Source: Agrobacterium tumefaciens (lineage in GTDB: Bacteria > Pseudomonadota > Alphaproteobacteria > Rhizobiales > Rhizobiaceae). From it: a stretch of DNA of 64,000 nucleotides. Positions 45,375 through 55,088 of the stretch are shown here, one piece after another; position 1 is the stretch's first letter, and every line of letters begins with the position of its first letter. The notes under the pieces were generated by a model. It saw only the letters and a program-made list of their open reading frames with translations. It made no database searches and was not told the origin of the DNA. The DNA lies in the NCBI RefSeq assembly GCF_013318015.2, contig NZ_CP115842.1:1425001-1489000 (forward strand). The letters are read 5' to 3'. The translations under genes were made by a program, and so were the position numbers.

Positions 45375-46969
45375 GCGCCGCGAAAACATCCGGGGGCACT
45401 TTTGCTCCTCTCGCACAGCCCGTCTTCGCGGTCCTGTGGATTGCAACGGTTCTCGGCAATACCGGAAGCTTCATGCGCGATGTCGCAAGCTCATGGCTGA
45501 TGACGGACCTCTCGGCAACGCCTGCTGCAGTCGCCATGGTTCAGGCGGCCGGAACATTGCCGATCTTCCTGCTTGCCATTCCGGCAGGCGTTCTCACCGA
45601 CATTCTGGATCGCCGCAAGTTCCTGATTGCGGTCCAGATCCTGCTGGCCTTCGTAAGTATCTCGCTGATGGTCCTCTCGCAGACAGGCATGCTTTCCGTG
45701 AGCGCACTGATCGGCCTGACCTTCCTCGGCGGCATTGGTGCCGCATTGATGGGCCCGACCTGGCAGGCGATTGTTCCTGAACTGGTGAAACGCGAGGAAG
45801 TGAAGAGCGCTGTCGCTCTCAACTCCCTCGGCATCAATATCGCTCGTTCCATCGGCCCAGCTGCTGGCGGTTTGCTTCTGGCAGCGTTCGGGGCGGGGAT
45901 CACCTATGGCGCAGACGTTGCAAGCTACATCTTCGTTATCGCGGCTCTGGTGTGGTGGCCACGTGCCAAAAACGCCAACGACGCTCTACAAGAGAACTTC
46001 TTCGGCGCGTTCAGGGCTGGCCTACGTTACACTCGCTCAAGCCGCCCCCTGCATGTCGTCCTTCTTCGTGCCGCCATCTTCTTCGCATTCGCCAGTGCCG
46101 TCTGGGCACTTCTTCCGCTGGTTGCCCGTCAACTGCTGGGTGGTGATGCCAGCTTCTACGGTATTCTGCTTGGTGCGGTCGGCGCCGGTGCGATCGGTGG
46201 AGCATTGGTCATGCCGAGGCTACGCGAACGCCTGAGCTCGGATGGTTTGCTTCTTGGCGCAGCGGTGATCACCGCAGTTGTCATGGGTGTCCTTTCGCTC
46301 GCCCCGCCGAAGATCGTCGCCATTATCGCTCTTCTGTTCCTCGGTGGTGCTTGGATCACCGCCCTGACGACCCTGAACGGCGCAGCCCAGGCTGTTCTGC
46401 CCAACTGGGTGCGTGGGCGTGGCCTCGCTGTCTATCTGACCGTATTCAACGGAGCCATGACGGCGGGCAGCCTCGGCTGGGGTGCTGTGGGCGAAGCCGT
46501 TGGAATTCAGACGACATTGCTTATCGGTGCAGCTGGCTTGCTCGTTGCAGGGTTCATCATGTACCGAGTAAAGCTCCCGGCTGGTGACGCCGACATGGTG
46601 CCGTCCAACCACTGGCCGGAACCGCTGGTCGCCGAGCCTGTTGCTCATGACCGTGGTCCTGTCCTGATCCTCATCGAGTACAAGGTCGAGAAACAGCATC
46701 GTTCAGCCTTCCTGCGTGCTCTCGACCACCTCTCTCAAGAACGCCGCCGCGATGGTGCCTATGGGTGGGGTGTGACGGAAGATTCCGCCGATCCGGAAAA
46801 GATCGTCGAGTGGTTCATGGTGGAATCCTGGGCTGAGCACCTCCGCCAGCACAAGCGGGTTTCCAACGCCGATGCAGACGTGCAGGGAAAGGTTCTGACC
46901 TACCATGTTGGTCCGGACAAACCCGTCGTTCGTCACTTCCTGACGATCAATCGGCCAGGGGCGGCGTAA
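45371..46969 (+). CDS. MFS exporter fused to a C-terminal ABM-like domain
   Basis: 532 residues. Residues about 15-405 form an EntS/MFS_3-type transporter with about 12 helices (AGVLTDILDRRKFLIA as loop 2-3 motif). After a linker, residues about 430-530 look like an antibiotic-biosynthesis-monooxygenase/Dabb-like fold: VLILIEYKVEKQHRSAFLRA, YGWGVTEDSADPEKIVEWFM, VESWAEHLRQHKRV. Such fusions are known in proteobacterial MFS_3 proteins; the added domain may bind a quinone-like ligand. It is translated together with DoxX. Confidence 0.88.
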   Translation: MSAAKTSGGTFAPLAQPVFAVLWIATVLGNTGSFMRDVASSWLMTDLSATPAAVAMVQAAGTLPIFLLAIPAGVLTDILDRRKFLIAVQILLAFVSISLMVLSQTGMLSVSALIGLTFLGGIGAALMGPTWQAIVPELVKREEVKSAVALNSLGINIARSIGPAAGGLLLAAFGAGITYGADVASYIFVIAALVWWPRAKNANDALQENFFGAFRAGLRYTRSSRPLHVVLLRAAIFFAFASAVWALLPLVARQLLGGDASFYGILLGAVGAGAIGGALVMPRLRERLSSDGLLLGAAVITAVVMGVLSLAPPKIVAIIALLFLGGAWITALTTLNGAAQAVLPNWVRGRGLAVYLTVFNGAMTAGSLGWGAVGEAVGIQTTLLIGAAGLLVAGFIMYRVKLPAGDADMVPSNHWPEPLVAEPVAHDRGPVLILIEYKVEKQHRSAFLRALDHLSQERRRDGAYGWGVTEDSADPEKIVEWFMVESWAEHLRQHKRVSNADADVQGKVLTYHVGPDKPVVRHFLTINRPGAA

Positions 46970-46983
46970 ATATTCCATAAAAA

Positions 46984-47008
46984 GGGCGGCTCTGGCCGCT
47001 CTTTTTTT
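46984..47008 (+). terminator. Rho-independent terminator after the MFS gene
   Basis: Arms GGGCGGC (46984-46990) and GCCGCTC (46995-47001, one G-T pair), loop TCTG, then seven T residues. Confidence 0.9.
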
Positions 47009-47226
47009 ATGCCATTTGACACAGGAAACTTGGAGCCGACTAAACTTTTCTCATTCATCCGTTGTCGTGAGAAGGTACCAGATGGATGTGGGCCATCCTC
47101 CCCGCCAGAAAGGCGCGACCAAACGGCGCATATACGGATCGATTAACCGGCTCTTGCTGCATTCGAAGCGAAAAAGCCGCAATCCAGCTTTACAACTGTC
47201 TGAAAGACGTGGAGGAGCCTGGCACC

Positions 47227-47697
47227 GTGAAACATCCTATCCCAGCGCTGTTTGTATGTATGGCGTCGCTCGTCGCCTCGACCGCCCCCGTTTTCGCAAA
47301 TTGCTTTTCTCTGGTTGGGCGGCCTGAATGGCCGCTCATTGCAGGGGCAGTTTCCTCAGCACAGGTTTGTGAGCAGCTCCCAGCTGGGCCCAACCAAACT
47401 CGTAGTTTCCGCGTGCAATCCGCAGAACTTTGCCGTGGCGTGGATCAAAACTCCACTCTCAGAGCTACGGCCATAGTTACTTGCGAAAGCCCTCCCGACG
47501 CGCTTTTCGAGATGCCACCGATGCAGTCGGAGATTGCGGTGATCGTTTCAGTCAACGAAAGAGCATGCAAAATCACCGATGCTCAAATTCAGATCGGCGG
47601 TGAGCTGGGAAGCCTCCTGCCCGGCACGGTGGATGCCAGCGAACTCGCGAGGCGCTGGACGGGGTCGCAATTGTCGCAACTCTGCCAGATGCGTTAG
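47227..47697 (+). CDS. Exported protein of unknown function
   Basis: 156 residues from GTG 47227, chosen because GGAGGAGCCTGGCACC precedes it and it places a clean Sec signal at the start (KHPIPALFVCMASLVASTAPVFA, cleavage near residue 24). A longer frame from 47086 lacks a start site. The mature part has several Cys residues (CFSLVG, VCEQLP, LCRGVD, VTCESPP, ACKITD, LCQMR), which could form disulphides in the periplasm. I do not recognise the family. It lies 219 nt before paoA. Confidence 0.6.
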   Translation: MKHPIPALFVCMASLVASTAPVFANCFSLVGRPEWPLIAGAVSSAQVCEQLPAGPNQTRSFRVQSAELCRGVDQNSTLRATAIVTCESPPDALFEMPPMQSEIAVIVSVNERACKITDAQIQIGGELGSLLPGTVDASELARRWTGSQLSQLCQMR

Positions 47698-47915
47698 TTT
47701 TATGAGCGCGTGGTCTACTCCATCTCTCGAAAGACAGCCTGGGTGACAGTGGGCGGCTGACGGTGGCTGCCCCATGGATCGCGTATGCCGATTTATGAGC
47801 CTCGCTAATAAGTGTTAGCGAAAAGGCGCATCTAATCATCTTCTTTTGCTTCCCTATGTTGAGATATGGCGTTTCTCCGAATGCGCCAGGCCATCAACAA
47901 CGAATGGAGCTGGAG

Positions 47916-48554
47916 ATGAGAGATCACTCACATTTGGAACTTTCGCGGCGGGACTTACTTGTTTCCTCGGCGGCGGCAATTGCTGTCACGGGAGTTGCGG
48001 CAAAAGGAGCCGCAGCACAGTCCTCGGGGGAAGAAATGAATTTCAAGACAAGTGTTTCCTTCAAAGTGAACGGCGAGATGCGTGATCTCGAACTCGACAA
48101 TCGCACGAGCTTGCTCGACGCCTTGCGCGAGCACCTTCATCTAACCGGCACAAAGAAAGGCTGCGATCACGGACAGTGCGGCGCTTGTACCGTGATGGTG
48201 GATGGACGCCGGATCAATTCGTGCCTGACGTTGGCTGTGATGCACGACGGTGACGAGGTCACCACCATCGAGGGCCTCGGACAACCTGGAAACCTGCATC
48301 CCATGCAAGCCGCATTCATCAAACACGACGGTTTTCAGTGTGGTTACTGTACTCCCGGACAAATCTGTTCCTCCGTGGCGGTCTTGGAGGAAATCAAGTC
48401 GAATATCCCAAGCCACGCCACTGCAGACATTTCCGCAAAGGTGGAAGTCACCGCGGCAGAAGTTCGGGAACGAATGAGCGGAAACATCTGTCGATGCGGC
48501 GCCTACTCGAACATTCTCGATGCAATTGCCGAAGTCGGGGGGATCGAAGCATGA
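47916..48554 (+). CDS. paoA: Aldehyde oxidoreductase iron-sulfur subunit PaoA
   Basis: 212 residues from ATG 47916, preceded by GGAGCTGGAG; ATG 47904 is an alternative. A Tat signal ([19 protein letters not shown]) sends the folded complex to the periplasm. The plant-type [2Fe-2S] domain has [16 protein letters not shown], and the second cluster domain has [11 protein letters not shown] and GNICRCGAY. In E. coli PaoABC oxidises aromatic and other aldehydes. It overlaps paoB by 4 bp. Confidence 0.94.
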   Translation: MRDHSHLELSRRDLLVSSAAAIAVTGVAAKGAAAQSSGEEMNFKTSVSFKVNGEMRDLELDNRTSLLDALREHLHLTGTKKGCDHGQCGACTVMVDGRRINSCLTLAVMHDGDEVTTIEGLGQPGNLHPMQAAFIKHDGFQCGYCTPGQICSSVAVLEEIKSNIPSHATADISAKVEVTAAEVRERMSGNICRCGAYSNILDAIAEVGGIEA

Positions 48555-49501
48555 GAGCCTTCACATACGAGCGAGCCACAACGGCTCAGGCGGCAGCGAA
48601 AGCGGCAGCAGCCAATCCGGGAGCCAAATTCATCGCCGGCGGGACAAATATCCTGGACTTGATGAAGCTGGAGATCGAGCACCCGGCGCATCTCATCGAC
48701 ATCAACGGAGTTGGTCTCGACAAGATCGAAACCACCTCTGATGGCGGTCTGCGCATAGGGGCTCTGGTCCGCAATACCGATCTGGCAAGCGACGAGACTG
48801 TCCGTCGCGACTATGGTTTGCTTACCCGCGCCTTGGTCGCCGGGGCGTCTGGTCAACTGCGAAACAAGGCCACCACCGCGGGCAATCTCCTCCAGCGCAC
48901 GCGCTGTCCGTATTTCTATGACACCAACCAACCGTGCAACAAGCGGCAGCCGGGAAGCGGATGTTCGGCCCTTGGCGGTTTTTCGCGACAGCATGCAGTC
49001 GTCGGAAGCAGCGAATCCTGTATCGCCACCCATCCCAGCGACATGGCTGTTGCGATGAGGGCGCTCGACGCAACCGTCGAAACGGTCAATGGCGACGGCC
49101 GTAGCCGCGCAATCCCGATCGCAGACTTTCACAGGCTTCCCGGCGATACCCCACACATCGAGACGGTCCTGGAGCCGGGCGAGTTCATAACTGCGGTCAC
49201 GCTGCCGAAGCCAATTGGGGGCAAGCATATCTATCGCAAGGTGCGCGATCGGGCCTCCTACGCGTTTGCGCTCGTATCCGTTGCTGCGGTGATCCAGCCG
49301 GATGGCACCGGCCGCGTGGCTGTCGGTGGCGTCGCTCACAAGCCCTGGCGAACAGGCTCAGGTGACCAGGAGCTGAAGAGCGGTGCAAAAGCCGCAAGTG
49401 CGGCACTTCTCGGCGACGCTCGCCCGACGGAGCAAAATCGCTTCAAGATAACCCTCGTGGAACGAACGATCGGTGCGGTGATCGCAGAGGCAAGGGGATA
49501 A
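48551..49501 (+). CDS. paoB: Aldehyde oxidoreductase FAD subunit PaoB
   Basis: 316 residues with an ATGA overlap to paoA. FAD-binding motifs are [14 protein letters not shown] and [16 protein letters not shown]. Cys residues 119, 129 and 138 with a further Cys at 157 match the extra 4Fe-4S cluster that sets PaoB apart from other xanthine-oxidase-family FAD subunits. A CO-dehydrogenase flavoprotein C-terminal domain follows. The PaoC gene starts 5 nt downstream. Confidence 0.94.
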   Translation: MRAFTYERATTAQAAAKAAAANPGAKFIAGGTNILDLMKLEIEHPAHLIDINGVGLDKIETTSDGGLRIGALVRNTDLASDETVRRDYGLLTRALVAGASGQLRNKATTAGNLLQRTRCPYFYDTNQPCNKRQPGSGCSALGGFSRQHAVVGSSESCIATHPSDMAVAMRALDATVETVNGDGRSRAIPIADFHRLPGDTPHIETVLEPGEFITAVTLPKPIGGKHIYRKVRDRASYAFALVSVAAVIQPDGTGRVAVGGVAHKPWRTGSGDQELKSGAKAASAALLGDARPTEQNRFKITLVERTIGAVIAEARG

Positions 49502-49506
49502 CGACC

Positions 49507-51705
49507 ATGAAATTCGACACACCTGCAATCAACAATCCCATCGACCGGATGAAAGTCGTCGGTCAGCCTATCCCCCGCATTGACGGCCAAGAGAAAACGA
49601 CGGGCCGAGCAATGTATGCCTACGAATGGCATGATCCGAATATTCCTTACGCCTACGGGTATCCGGTCGGTGCCGCGATTGCGAAGGGCCGTATCCGGTC
49701 GATATCGATCGACGCCGCAAAGCGGTCCCCCGGCGTTTTGACGGTTGTCACCACCTTGGACGTGGGCAAGCGCGAGAAGGGTAAATTCAACACAGCCAAT
49801 CTTTTTGGTGGCGATGAGGTCCAGCACTATCACCAGGCGGTGGCAGTGGTTGTCGCAGAAACCTTCGAGCAGGCGCGCGCCGCAGCTTCGCTTGTGACAG
49901 TAGAATATGAAACTGCGCCCGGGAGCTTCGATCTCAAAAAGGCCAAGGACAGTGCGGTCAAGCCCGACGAGAAGCAGCAGCCCGACACGGCAGTCGGTGA
50001 CTTCGAGGGAGCCTTCAAGAGCGCACCGGTCACTCTCGACGAAAGTTATACCACTCCAGATCAGTCACATTCCATGATGGAGCCCCATGCGTCCATCGCT
50101 GCGTGGCATGGCGATAAACTGACCGTTTGGACGTCCAGCCAGATGATTGATTGGTGGCGATCCGATCTGGCGACTACACTTGGTATCGACAAGGACAATA
50201 TCCATTTGATGTCGCCATTCATAGGCGGGGGGTTCGGGGGTAAGCTTTTCTTGCGGGCCGACGCGGTGCTTGCTGCCTTTGCAGCAAAGGCTACTGGACG
50301 TCCGGTCAAGGTCGCGCTTCCCCGTCCGTTCATAGCGAACAACACGACGCATCGGCCGGCGACGATCCAGCGTATTCGCATTGGAGCGACACAGGACGGC
50401 AAAATCACCGCGATTGCTCACGAAAGCTGGTCGGGTGACCAGCCTGGGGGCCAGCTGGAAACGGCTGTCAATCAGACGCGACTGCTCTACGCGGGTGAGA
50501 ACCGGATGACTGCCATGAGACTGGCCACGCTTCACTTGCCAGAAGGCAATGCGATGCGGGCGCCCGGCGAAGCGCCGGGGTTGATGGCCCTCGAGATCGC
50601 CATAGACGAGATAGCCGAAAAGGTGGGCGTCGATCCGGTCGAGTTTCGGTTACTCAACGACACTCAGGTCGACCCTGAGAAGCCCGAGCGCGCTTTTACC
50701 CAAAGGAACCTGGTCGGCTGTCTCAAGCTCGGGGCGGAACGGTTTGGCTGGAACCAGCGCGGCAAGCCGGGTTCCCGACGAGAAGGAAACTGGCTTATCG
50801 GATCGGGTGTTGCAGCCGCTTTGCGAAACAATCTTCTCCTCCCATCCGCAGCAAGGGTTCGGCTCGGCGTGGACGGTATTGCAACGGTTGAAACCGATAT
50901 GACCGATATCGGGACCGGCAGCTATACCATCATCGCACAAACAGCAGCTGAGATGCTGGGCCTGCCGGTCGATCGAGTAGCCGTTCAGCTGGGCGATTCC
51001 CGCTTTCCGGTTTCGGCGGGGTCGGGCGGGCAGTTCGGCGCGAACTGTTCTACCTCCGGCGTCTACGCAGCCTGCGTGAAGCTTCGTGAGGCGGTGGCGC
51101 AGAAACTCGGCTTTAACACTGATGACGTCGTGTTCGAGAACGGACAGGTTCGATCTGGAAACCGTTCGGTAGCGCTTACGGAGGCGGCTGCGCCAAACGG
51201 CCTTGTTGGCGAGGATGGAATGGAATGGGGCGATCTTTCCGAAGCCCATCAACAGTCAACGTTCGGTGCCCACTTCGTGGAAGTCGGCGTTGACGTGGCC
51301 ACGGGTGAAACGCGCATTCGACGCATGCTGGCCGTCTGTGCGGCCGGACGGATCCTGAACCCGATAACAGCGCGCAGCCAGGTTATTGGTGCCATGACAA
51401 TGGGTGTGGGTGGAGCCCTGTCCGAGGAGTTGGCGGTCGATACGAAGCAAGGCTTCTTCGTCAACCACGATCTGGCTGGCTACGAAGTTCCGGTGCATGC
51501 CGACATTCCTCATCAGGAAGTGATTTTCATGGACGAGGCAGACCCCATGTCGTCGCCGATGAAGGCCAAGGGCGTTGGCGAGCTTGGTCTCTGCGGGGTT
51601 TCTGCAGCTGTCGCCAACGCAATCTACAATGCCACCGGGGTGAGGGTGCGTCACTATCCTGTGACGCTCGACAAGATCATAGGCGGGCTGCCGGATGTTG
51701 CATGA
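49507..51705 (+). CDS. paoC: Aldehyde oxidoreductase molybdenum subunit PaoC
   Basis: 732 residues, full length. Features of the Mo-binding subunit: GGGFGGKLFLRADAVLAAF (about 238-256), the active-site Glu in AKGVGELGLCGVSAAV near the C terminus, and MDEADPMSSPMKAKGVGE. The pterin is expected to be the cytosine dinucleotide form, consistent with the MocA-like gene downstream. The preceding GGGGATAACGACC is the ribosome binding site. It overlaps the XdhC-like gene by 11 bp. Confidence 0.95.
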   Translation: MKFDTPAINNPIDRMKVVGQPIPRIDGQEKTTGRAMYAYEWHDPNIPYAYGYPVGAAIAKGRIRSISIDAAKRSPGVLTVVTTLDVGKREKGKFNTANLFGGDEVQHYHQAVAVVVAETFEQARAAASLVTVEYETAPGSFDLKKAKDSAVKPDEKQQPDTAVGDFEGAFKSAPVTLDESYTTPDQSHSMMEPHASIAAWHGDKLTVWTSSQMIDWWRSDLATTLGIDKDNIHLMSPFIGGGFGGKLFLRADAVLAAFAAKATGRPVKVALPRPFIANNTTHRPATIQRIRIGATQDGKITAIAHESWSGDQPGGQLETAVNQTRLLYAGENRMTAMRLATLHLPEGNAMRAPGEAPGLMALEIAIDEIAEKVGVDPVEFRLLNDTQVDPEKPERAFTQRNLVGCLKLGAERFGWNQRGKPGSRREGNWLIGSGVAAALRNNLLLPSAARVRLGVDGIATVETDMTDIGTGSYTIIAQTAAEMLGLPVDRVAVQLGDSRFPVSAGSGGQFGANCSTSGVYAACVKLREAVAQKLGFNTDDVVFENGQVRSGNRSVALTEAAAPNGLVGEDGMEWGDLSEAHQQSTFGAHFVEVGVDVATGETRIRRMLAVCAAGRILNPITARSQVIGAMTMGVGGALSEELAVDTKQGFFVNHDLAGYEVPVHADIPHQEVIFMDEADPMSSPMKAKGVGELGLCGVSAAVANAIYNATGVRVRHYPVTLDKIIGGLPDVA

Positions 51706-52654
51706 CGACATCGCCGCCCTTACGGATATCTGTCCTCAGGAGGATATCCAAGCTGCGACAAAGCCGACGCCGGTCAGGTCGTTGCTCACCGATGATACGG
51801 AAGAAATATTTGGCTTTGCGATAAGGGAGCTTGCAAAAGGCAGGGTGGCACTTGCCACCCTTGTCGAAATTCGCGGGGGAGCGGCTCGTGCGCTTGGCTC
51901 CCATGTCGCCATTGCGGCCGATGGTCGTTTTTGTGGCTATGTGTCGGGGGGCTGCATCGAGGCAGCGGTCGCTTCCGAGGCGCTCGACGCAATGGGCGAG
52001 AACAGAGATAGGGAGGTGAAGTTCGGATTAGGCTCCCCCTTTTTCGACATTGCCCTGCCGTGCGGTGGTGGAATTACCGTGTCGATCCACGTGCTGCAAA
52101 ATACCGAGATGTTGAGCGGCGTTCTTGAGCAGCTTTATCAGCGCCGGACCACGGGCCTGGGCTACACGAGGCAGACCCAACAGCTCGAGATCGTCGAGCC
52201 GCCATCGCGGGCCGGTTACGCCGACGACCGCTTTTTCACGGTCTATCGGCCGCGCACGCGTGTCGTGATTTCCGGTCAAAGTATAGAGGCCGAGAGGGTC
52301 GCTGATATAGCCCAATCTTCCGGCTACGAGGTTGTAGCCTGCACAGCGAGCGAAAAGGTTGTGCCCGATATCGATCAGTACACCGCCATTGTTCTTCTCC
52401 ATCACGACCTCGATGCCGAGCATGTCGTTCTGCAAGCCGCGTTACGGTCACCCGCATTCTACATCGGCGCCTTGGGGAGCACCCGTACACACCGTAGACG
52501 GGTCGATTTCCTTGTAAGCTCCGGTTTCTGCCGGGCAGATACTGATCGGATAAGGGCGCCGATCGGGCTTTTCGGGCCAACCCGCGATGCGAACTCCCTT
52601 GCCCTGTCCATCCTTGCCGACATCGCGGCGAGCCGCTTGTCCCTCTATGCGTGA
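51695..52654 (+). CDS. paoD: XdhC/CoxI family molybdoenzyme maturation factor (PaoD-like)
   Basis: 319 residues. An N-terminal XdhC_CoxI domain (ALATLVEIRGGAARALGSHV, GYVSGGCIEAAVASEA) and a C-terminal Rossmann domain (FYIGALGSTRTHRRR, APIGLFGPTRDANSLALSI) are both present. PaoD binds molybdopterin cytosine dinucleotide, promotes its sulfuration and inserts it into PaoC. It overlaps paoC and the next gene (GTGA), so expression is tightly linked. Confidence 0.92.
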   Translation: MLHDDIAALTDICPQEDIQAATKPTPVRSLLTDDTEEIFGFAIRELAKGRVALATLVEIRGGAARALGSHVAIAADGRFCGYVSGGCIEAAVASEALDAMGENRDREVKFGLGSPFFDIALPCGGGITVSIHVLQNTEMLSGVLEQLYQRRTTGLGYTRQTQQLEIVEPPSRAGYADDRFFTVYRPRTRVVISGQSIEAERVADIAQSSGYEVVACTASEKVVPDIDQYTAIVLLHHDLDAEHVVLQAALRSPAFYIGALGSTRTHRRRVDFLVSSGFCRADTDRIRAPIGLFGPTRDANSLALSILADIAASRLSLYA

Positions 52655-53292
52655 GGTTCGGTGTGGAAGCGGCAGGAGCTAGACGAGTGTCAGTTGCCGT
52701 GGTTGTCCTGGCCGCTGGACGATCGAGCAGGATGGCGGGTGCCGGGCACAAGCTTCTTGCGCGTTTTCGGGAAACCAGCCTCGTTCGTCGGGCCGCATTG
52801 GCAGCTATTGGGGCCGGCAATCGTTCTGTGGTTGTTGTGACCGGATACCGAAGCTCGGACGTCGAGGCCGAAATTGCAGGGCTCGACCTGATCATCGCGA
52901 GAAACTCCAACTTCAGTGACGGAATGGCAAGCTCGATCGTGCTCGGCGTCCAGCGCGCCGCGTTGCAAGCTCCCGACGGGATTATGATCATGCTTGCGGA
53001 TATGCCGTTGCTTGAACCTGCGGATATTGACGCACTCATCGACGCTTTTGCGGAGAGAAACGGAAAGGCGATTATTCGCGCGGTGTGCGATGGAGATCCG
53101 GGAAACCCGGTTGTCTTTCCTCGCGCCGCATTCCCGCAGCTCATGGCGCTTATAGGCGACAGCGGCGCGCGCAAGATAATCCCCCAATCTGGTCTCGACG
53201 TCATCGATATAGAGATCGGCGAAAGCGCCAAGGTGGACATAGACAACACAGAGCAGCTCGTTGCTTTAGGTGGCGATCCAGAAATCGACTGA
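52651..53292 (+). CDS. MocA-like molybdopterin cytidylyltransferase
   Basis: 213 residues from GTG 52651. The nucleotidyltransferase signature VVLAAGRSSRMAGAGHKLL (about 19-37), the DMPLLEP metal/CTP site and GDPGNPVVFPR are typical of MocA/MobA-like enzymes. It is expected to make the cytosine dinucleotide cofactor for PaoC, so the operon carries enzyme, chaperone and cofactor synthesis. Its gene overlaps the XdhC-like gene by 4 bp. Confidence 0.9.
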   Translation: MRFGVEAAGARRVSVAVVVLAAGRSSRMAGAGHKLLARFRETSLVRRAALAAIGAGNRSVVVVTGYRSSDVEAEIAGLDLIIARNSNFSDGMASSIVLGVQRAALQAPDGIMIMLADMPLLEPADIDALIDAFAERNGKAIIRAVCDGDPGNPVVFPRAAFPQLMALIGDSGARKIIPQSGLDVIDIEIGESAKVDIDNTEQLVALGGDPEID

Positions 53293-53430
53293 TCATCGAA
53301 ACCTCATGTGTGCAGAGGCGTGGATCGCATTTTTACATCGACACCCCTTTTTATTGTCCATCACCGAACATTTGTCGTGCTTAACGCGTTCCTTCAGTTG
53401 CGGCACAATGATGTGCCCATGGAGGTGGTC

Positions 53431-53736
53431 ATGACCAAATTCGCGCTTTACGTTCCGCTCGAGGCAATGCCCGGCAAAGAACAGGAGGTCGCCGAGTTTC
53501 TGCGATCAGCCTTACCGCTGGTCAATGCAGAGCCCGGCACGATTTCCTGGTATGCGATACAGGGAGGCCCAACTTCGTTTGCAATCTTCGATACGTTCGA
53601 CGATGAGGACGGTAGGGATGCGCACTTAAATGGCCAAGTCGCTGCAGCCTTGATGGCGAAGGCAGAGGCAGGGGACCTGTTCGCCAAGCCGCCGCAGATA
53701 CACATGCTGTCTATCCTCGCCGAAAAGCGTTCATAG
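53431..53736 (+). CDS. Antibiotic biosynthesis monooxygenase-domain protein
   Basis: 101 residues from ATG 53431 with GGAGGTGGTC upstream. The ABM ferredoxin-like fold is recognisable: ALYVPLEAMPGKEQEVAEFL, AEPGTISWYAIQGG, FAIFDTFDDEDGRDAHLNG. Members are small dimers, some being heme-degrading or quinol oxygenases and many without known function. It follows the pao operon after 138 nt on the same strand and could be part of it. Confidence 0.85.
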   Translation: MTKFALYVPLEAMPGKEQEVAEFLRSALPLVNAEPGTISWYAIQGGPTSFAIFDTFDDEDGRDAHLNGQVAAALMAKAEAGDLFAKPPQIHMLSILAEKRS

Positions 53737-54035
53737 CCCAGACTATTCGGACCTCATAATGTCGAACAGATGGGCTCAGATCGGCAACAAAATGAGATAA
53801 TATCTCGTTCACTAATGGCTGGCGGCTGGGATTGCGGTAGCAATCATAAAAGCATCCGTTAGTGGTCGGCAGTTCGAACAAAGTCAGCGCGTGCAGAGTT
53901 CTTCCGTCGCTTCGAGCTAATACCTTTGAATTTGACGGACCTTCAGCATTGTGCAACCGTCGCCACATAGACCGGCGTCGGCGCGTAGATCCTCGTCGAG
54001 AGCTTTGAGTCCTTTGTGCAGGGAAAGATACTCTC
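53737..54035. other. 299-nt intergenic region
   Basis: It contains one short inverted repeat GAGAT-AAT-ATCTC (53794-53806) and presumably the promoter of the following GlxA-type regulator. No gene is seen. Confidence 0.5.
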
Positions 54036-55022
54036 ATGCGGATCGTGATCTTCGTTCCAAAGGACGTGCATTCTCTGGAGCTTGCAGGGCTAATGGACGT
54101 GTTTGCCGAAGCAAATGCCCGTGTTGAAAAGTTATTCTACGAAGTTGCTGTCTTGGCAGGGCACGAGGGCACGATCCGCTGTGCATCGGGGCTAAAAATC
54201 CTGACCGACTGCGCTTTCGATGCGTACCTTGGTAGCCCCGATACATTGCTTGTAGCCGGCAGCGTCGGAGTTCCGCAAAGTCCGGGCGGGCGTGTTGTCG
54301 ACTGGATTGTTAAAATCGCGGCTCAGGCGCGGCGCTATGGCTCCGTCTGCACAGGGGCATTCGTGCTTGGCGAGGCAGGTCTACTGAAAGACCGGCGTGT
54401 TACGACGCACTGGCAGTTCGCGTCACTGTTGGCCGAGCGCTTCCCCGAGACGCGGGTGGAAAGCGACCGGGTTTTTGTGCGTGATGGCGCGATGATCACG
54501 TCGGCCGGTTCCAGCGCGGCTATAGATCTCGGCCTTTCCCTCGTCGAGGAGGACTTGGGCCGGGAGATTGCGCTCTACGTTGCTCGCCGACTCGTCGTGT
54601 TTCTGAAGCGACCAGGCGATCAGTCGCAGTTCAGCGTGCATCTGGCGGCACAGGCTATCGACCGCAGCCGTCTACACAACGTCCAGCAATATGTTCTGAA
54701 CCATCCGGCGGCGGACCTCTCTGTCAGCGCCTTGGCGAAGATCGCGGCCATGAGTGTGCGGAACTTTACGCGTGTTTTTTCGCAGGAGGTCGGTATATCG
54801 CCATCAGACTATGTCGACCGGACCCGTATCGACGTTGCGCGCTTCCTTTTGGAAGGGAGCCGCCTGCCAATCGCATTGGTGGCAGCGAGAAGTGGTTTTG
54901 GATCGACACGCGCGATGCGCCGTGCCTTTGTTTCGCACGCTGGAGTGACGCCGTCCGACTACCGTGATCGCTTTCGGACGTCTGGCGATGGCGCGAGAAT
55001 CAGTTTGTCCGAAAACGGCTGA
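54036..55022 (+). CDS. GlxA/FtrA-type AraC family regulator
   Basis: 328 residues with GCAGGGAAAGATACTCTC before the ATG. Residues about 1-180 form a DJ-1/PfpI-like domain with the nucleophile-elbow Cys in GSVCTGAFVLGEAGLL. Residues about 220-320 form an AraC DNA-binding domain (LSVSALAKIAAMSVRNFTRVF, ISPSDYVDRTRIDVARFLLE, VTPSDYRDRF). The ligand is unknown; related proteins control amine, aldehyde or carnitine use. It is oriented toward the LOV gene. Confidence 0.92.
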   Translation: MRIVIFVPKDVHSLELAGLMDVFAEANARVEKLFYEVAVLAGHEGTIRCASGLKILTDCAFDAYLGSPDTLLVAGSVGVPQSPGGRVVDWIVKIAAQARRYGSVCTGAFVLGEAGLLKDRRVTTHWQFASLLAERFPETRVESDRVFVRDGAMITSAGSSAAIDLGLSLVEEDLGREIALYVARRLVVFLKRPGDQSQFSVHLAAQAIDRSRLHNVQQYVLNHPAADLSVSALAKIAAMSVRNFTRVFSQEVGISPSDYVDRTRIDVARFLLEGSRLPIALVAARSGFGSTRAMRRAFVSHAGVTPSDYRDRFRTSGDGARISLSENG

Positions 55023-55088
55023 CGCTTGTCCTGGAACCGCCTCGGCTGCGGGTTGCCCCGTCTGTGTTCGCCGTCCATGGTTCTTGTC

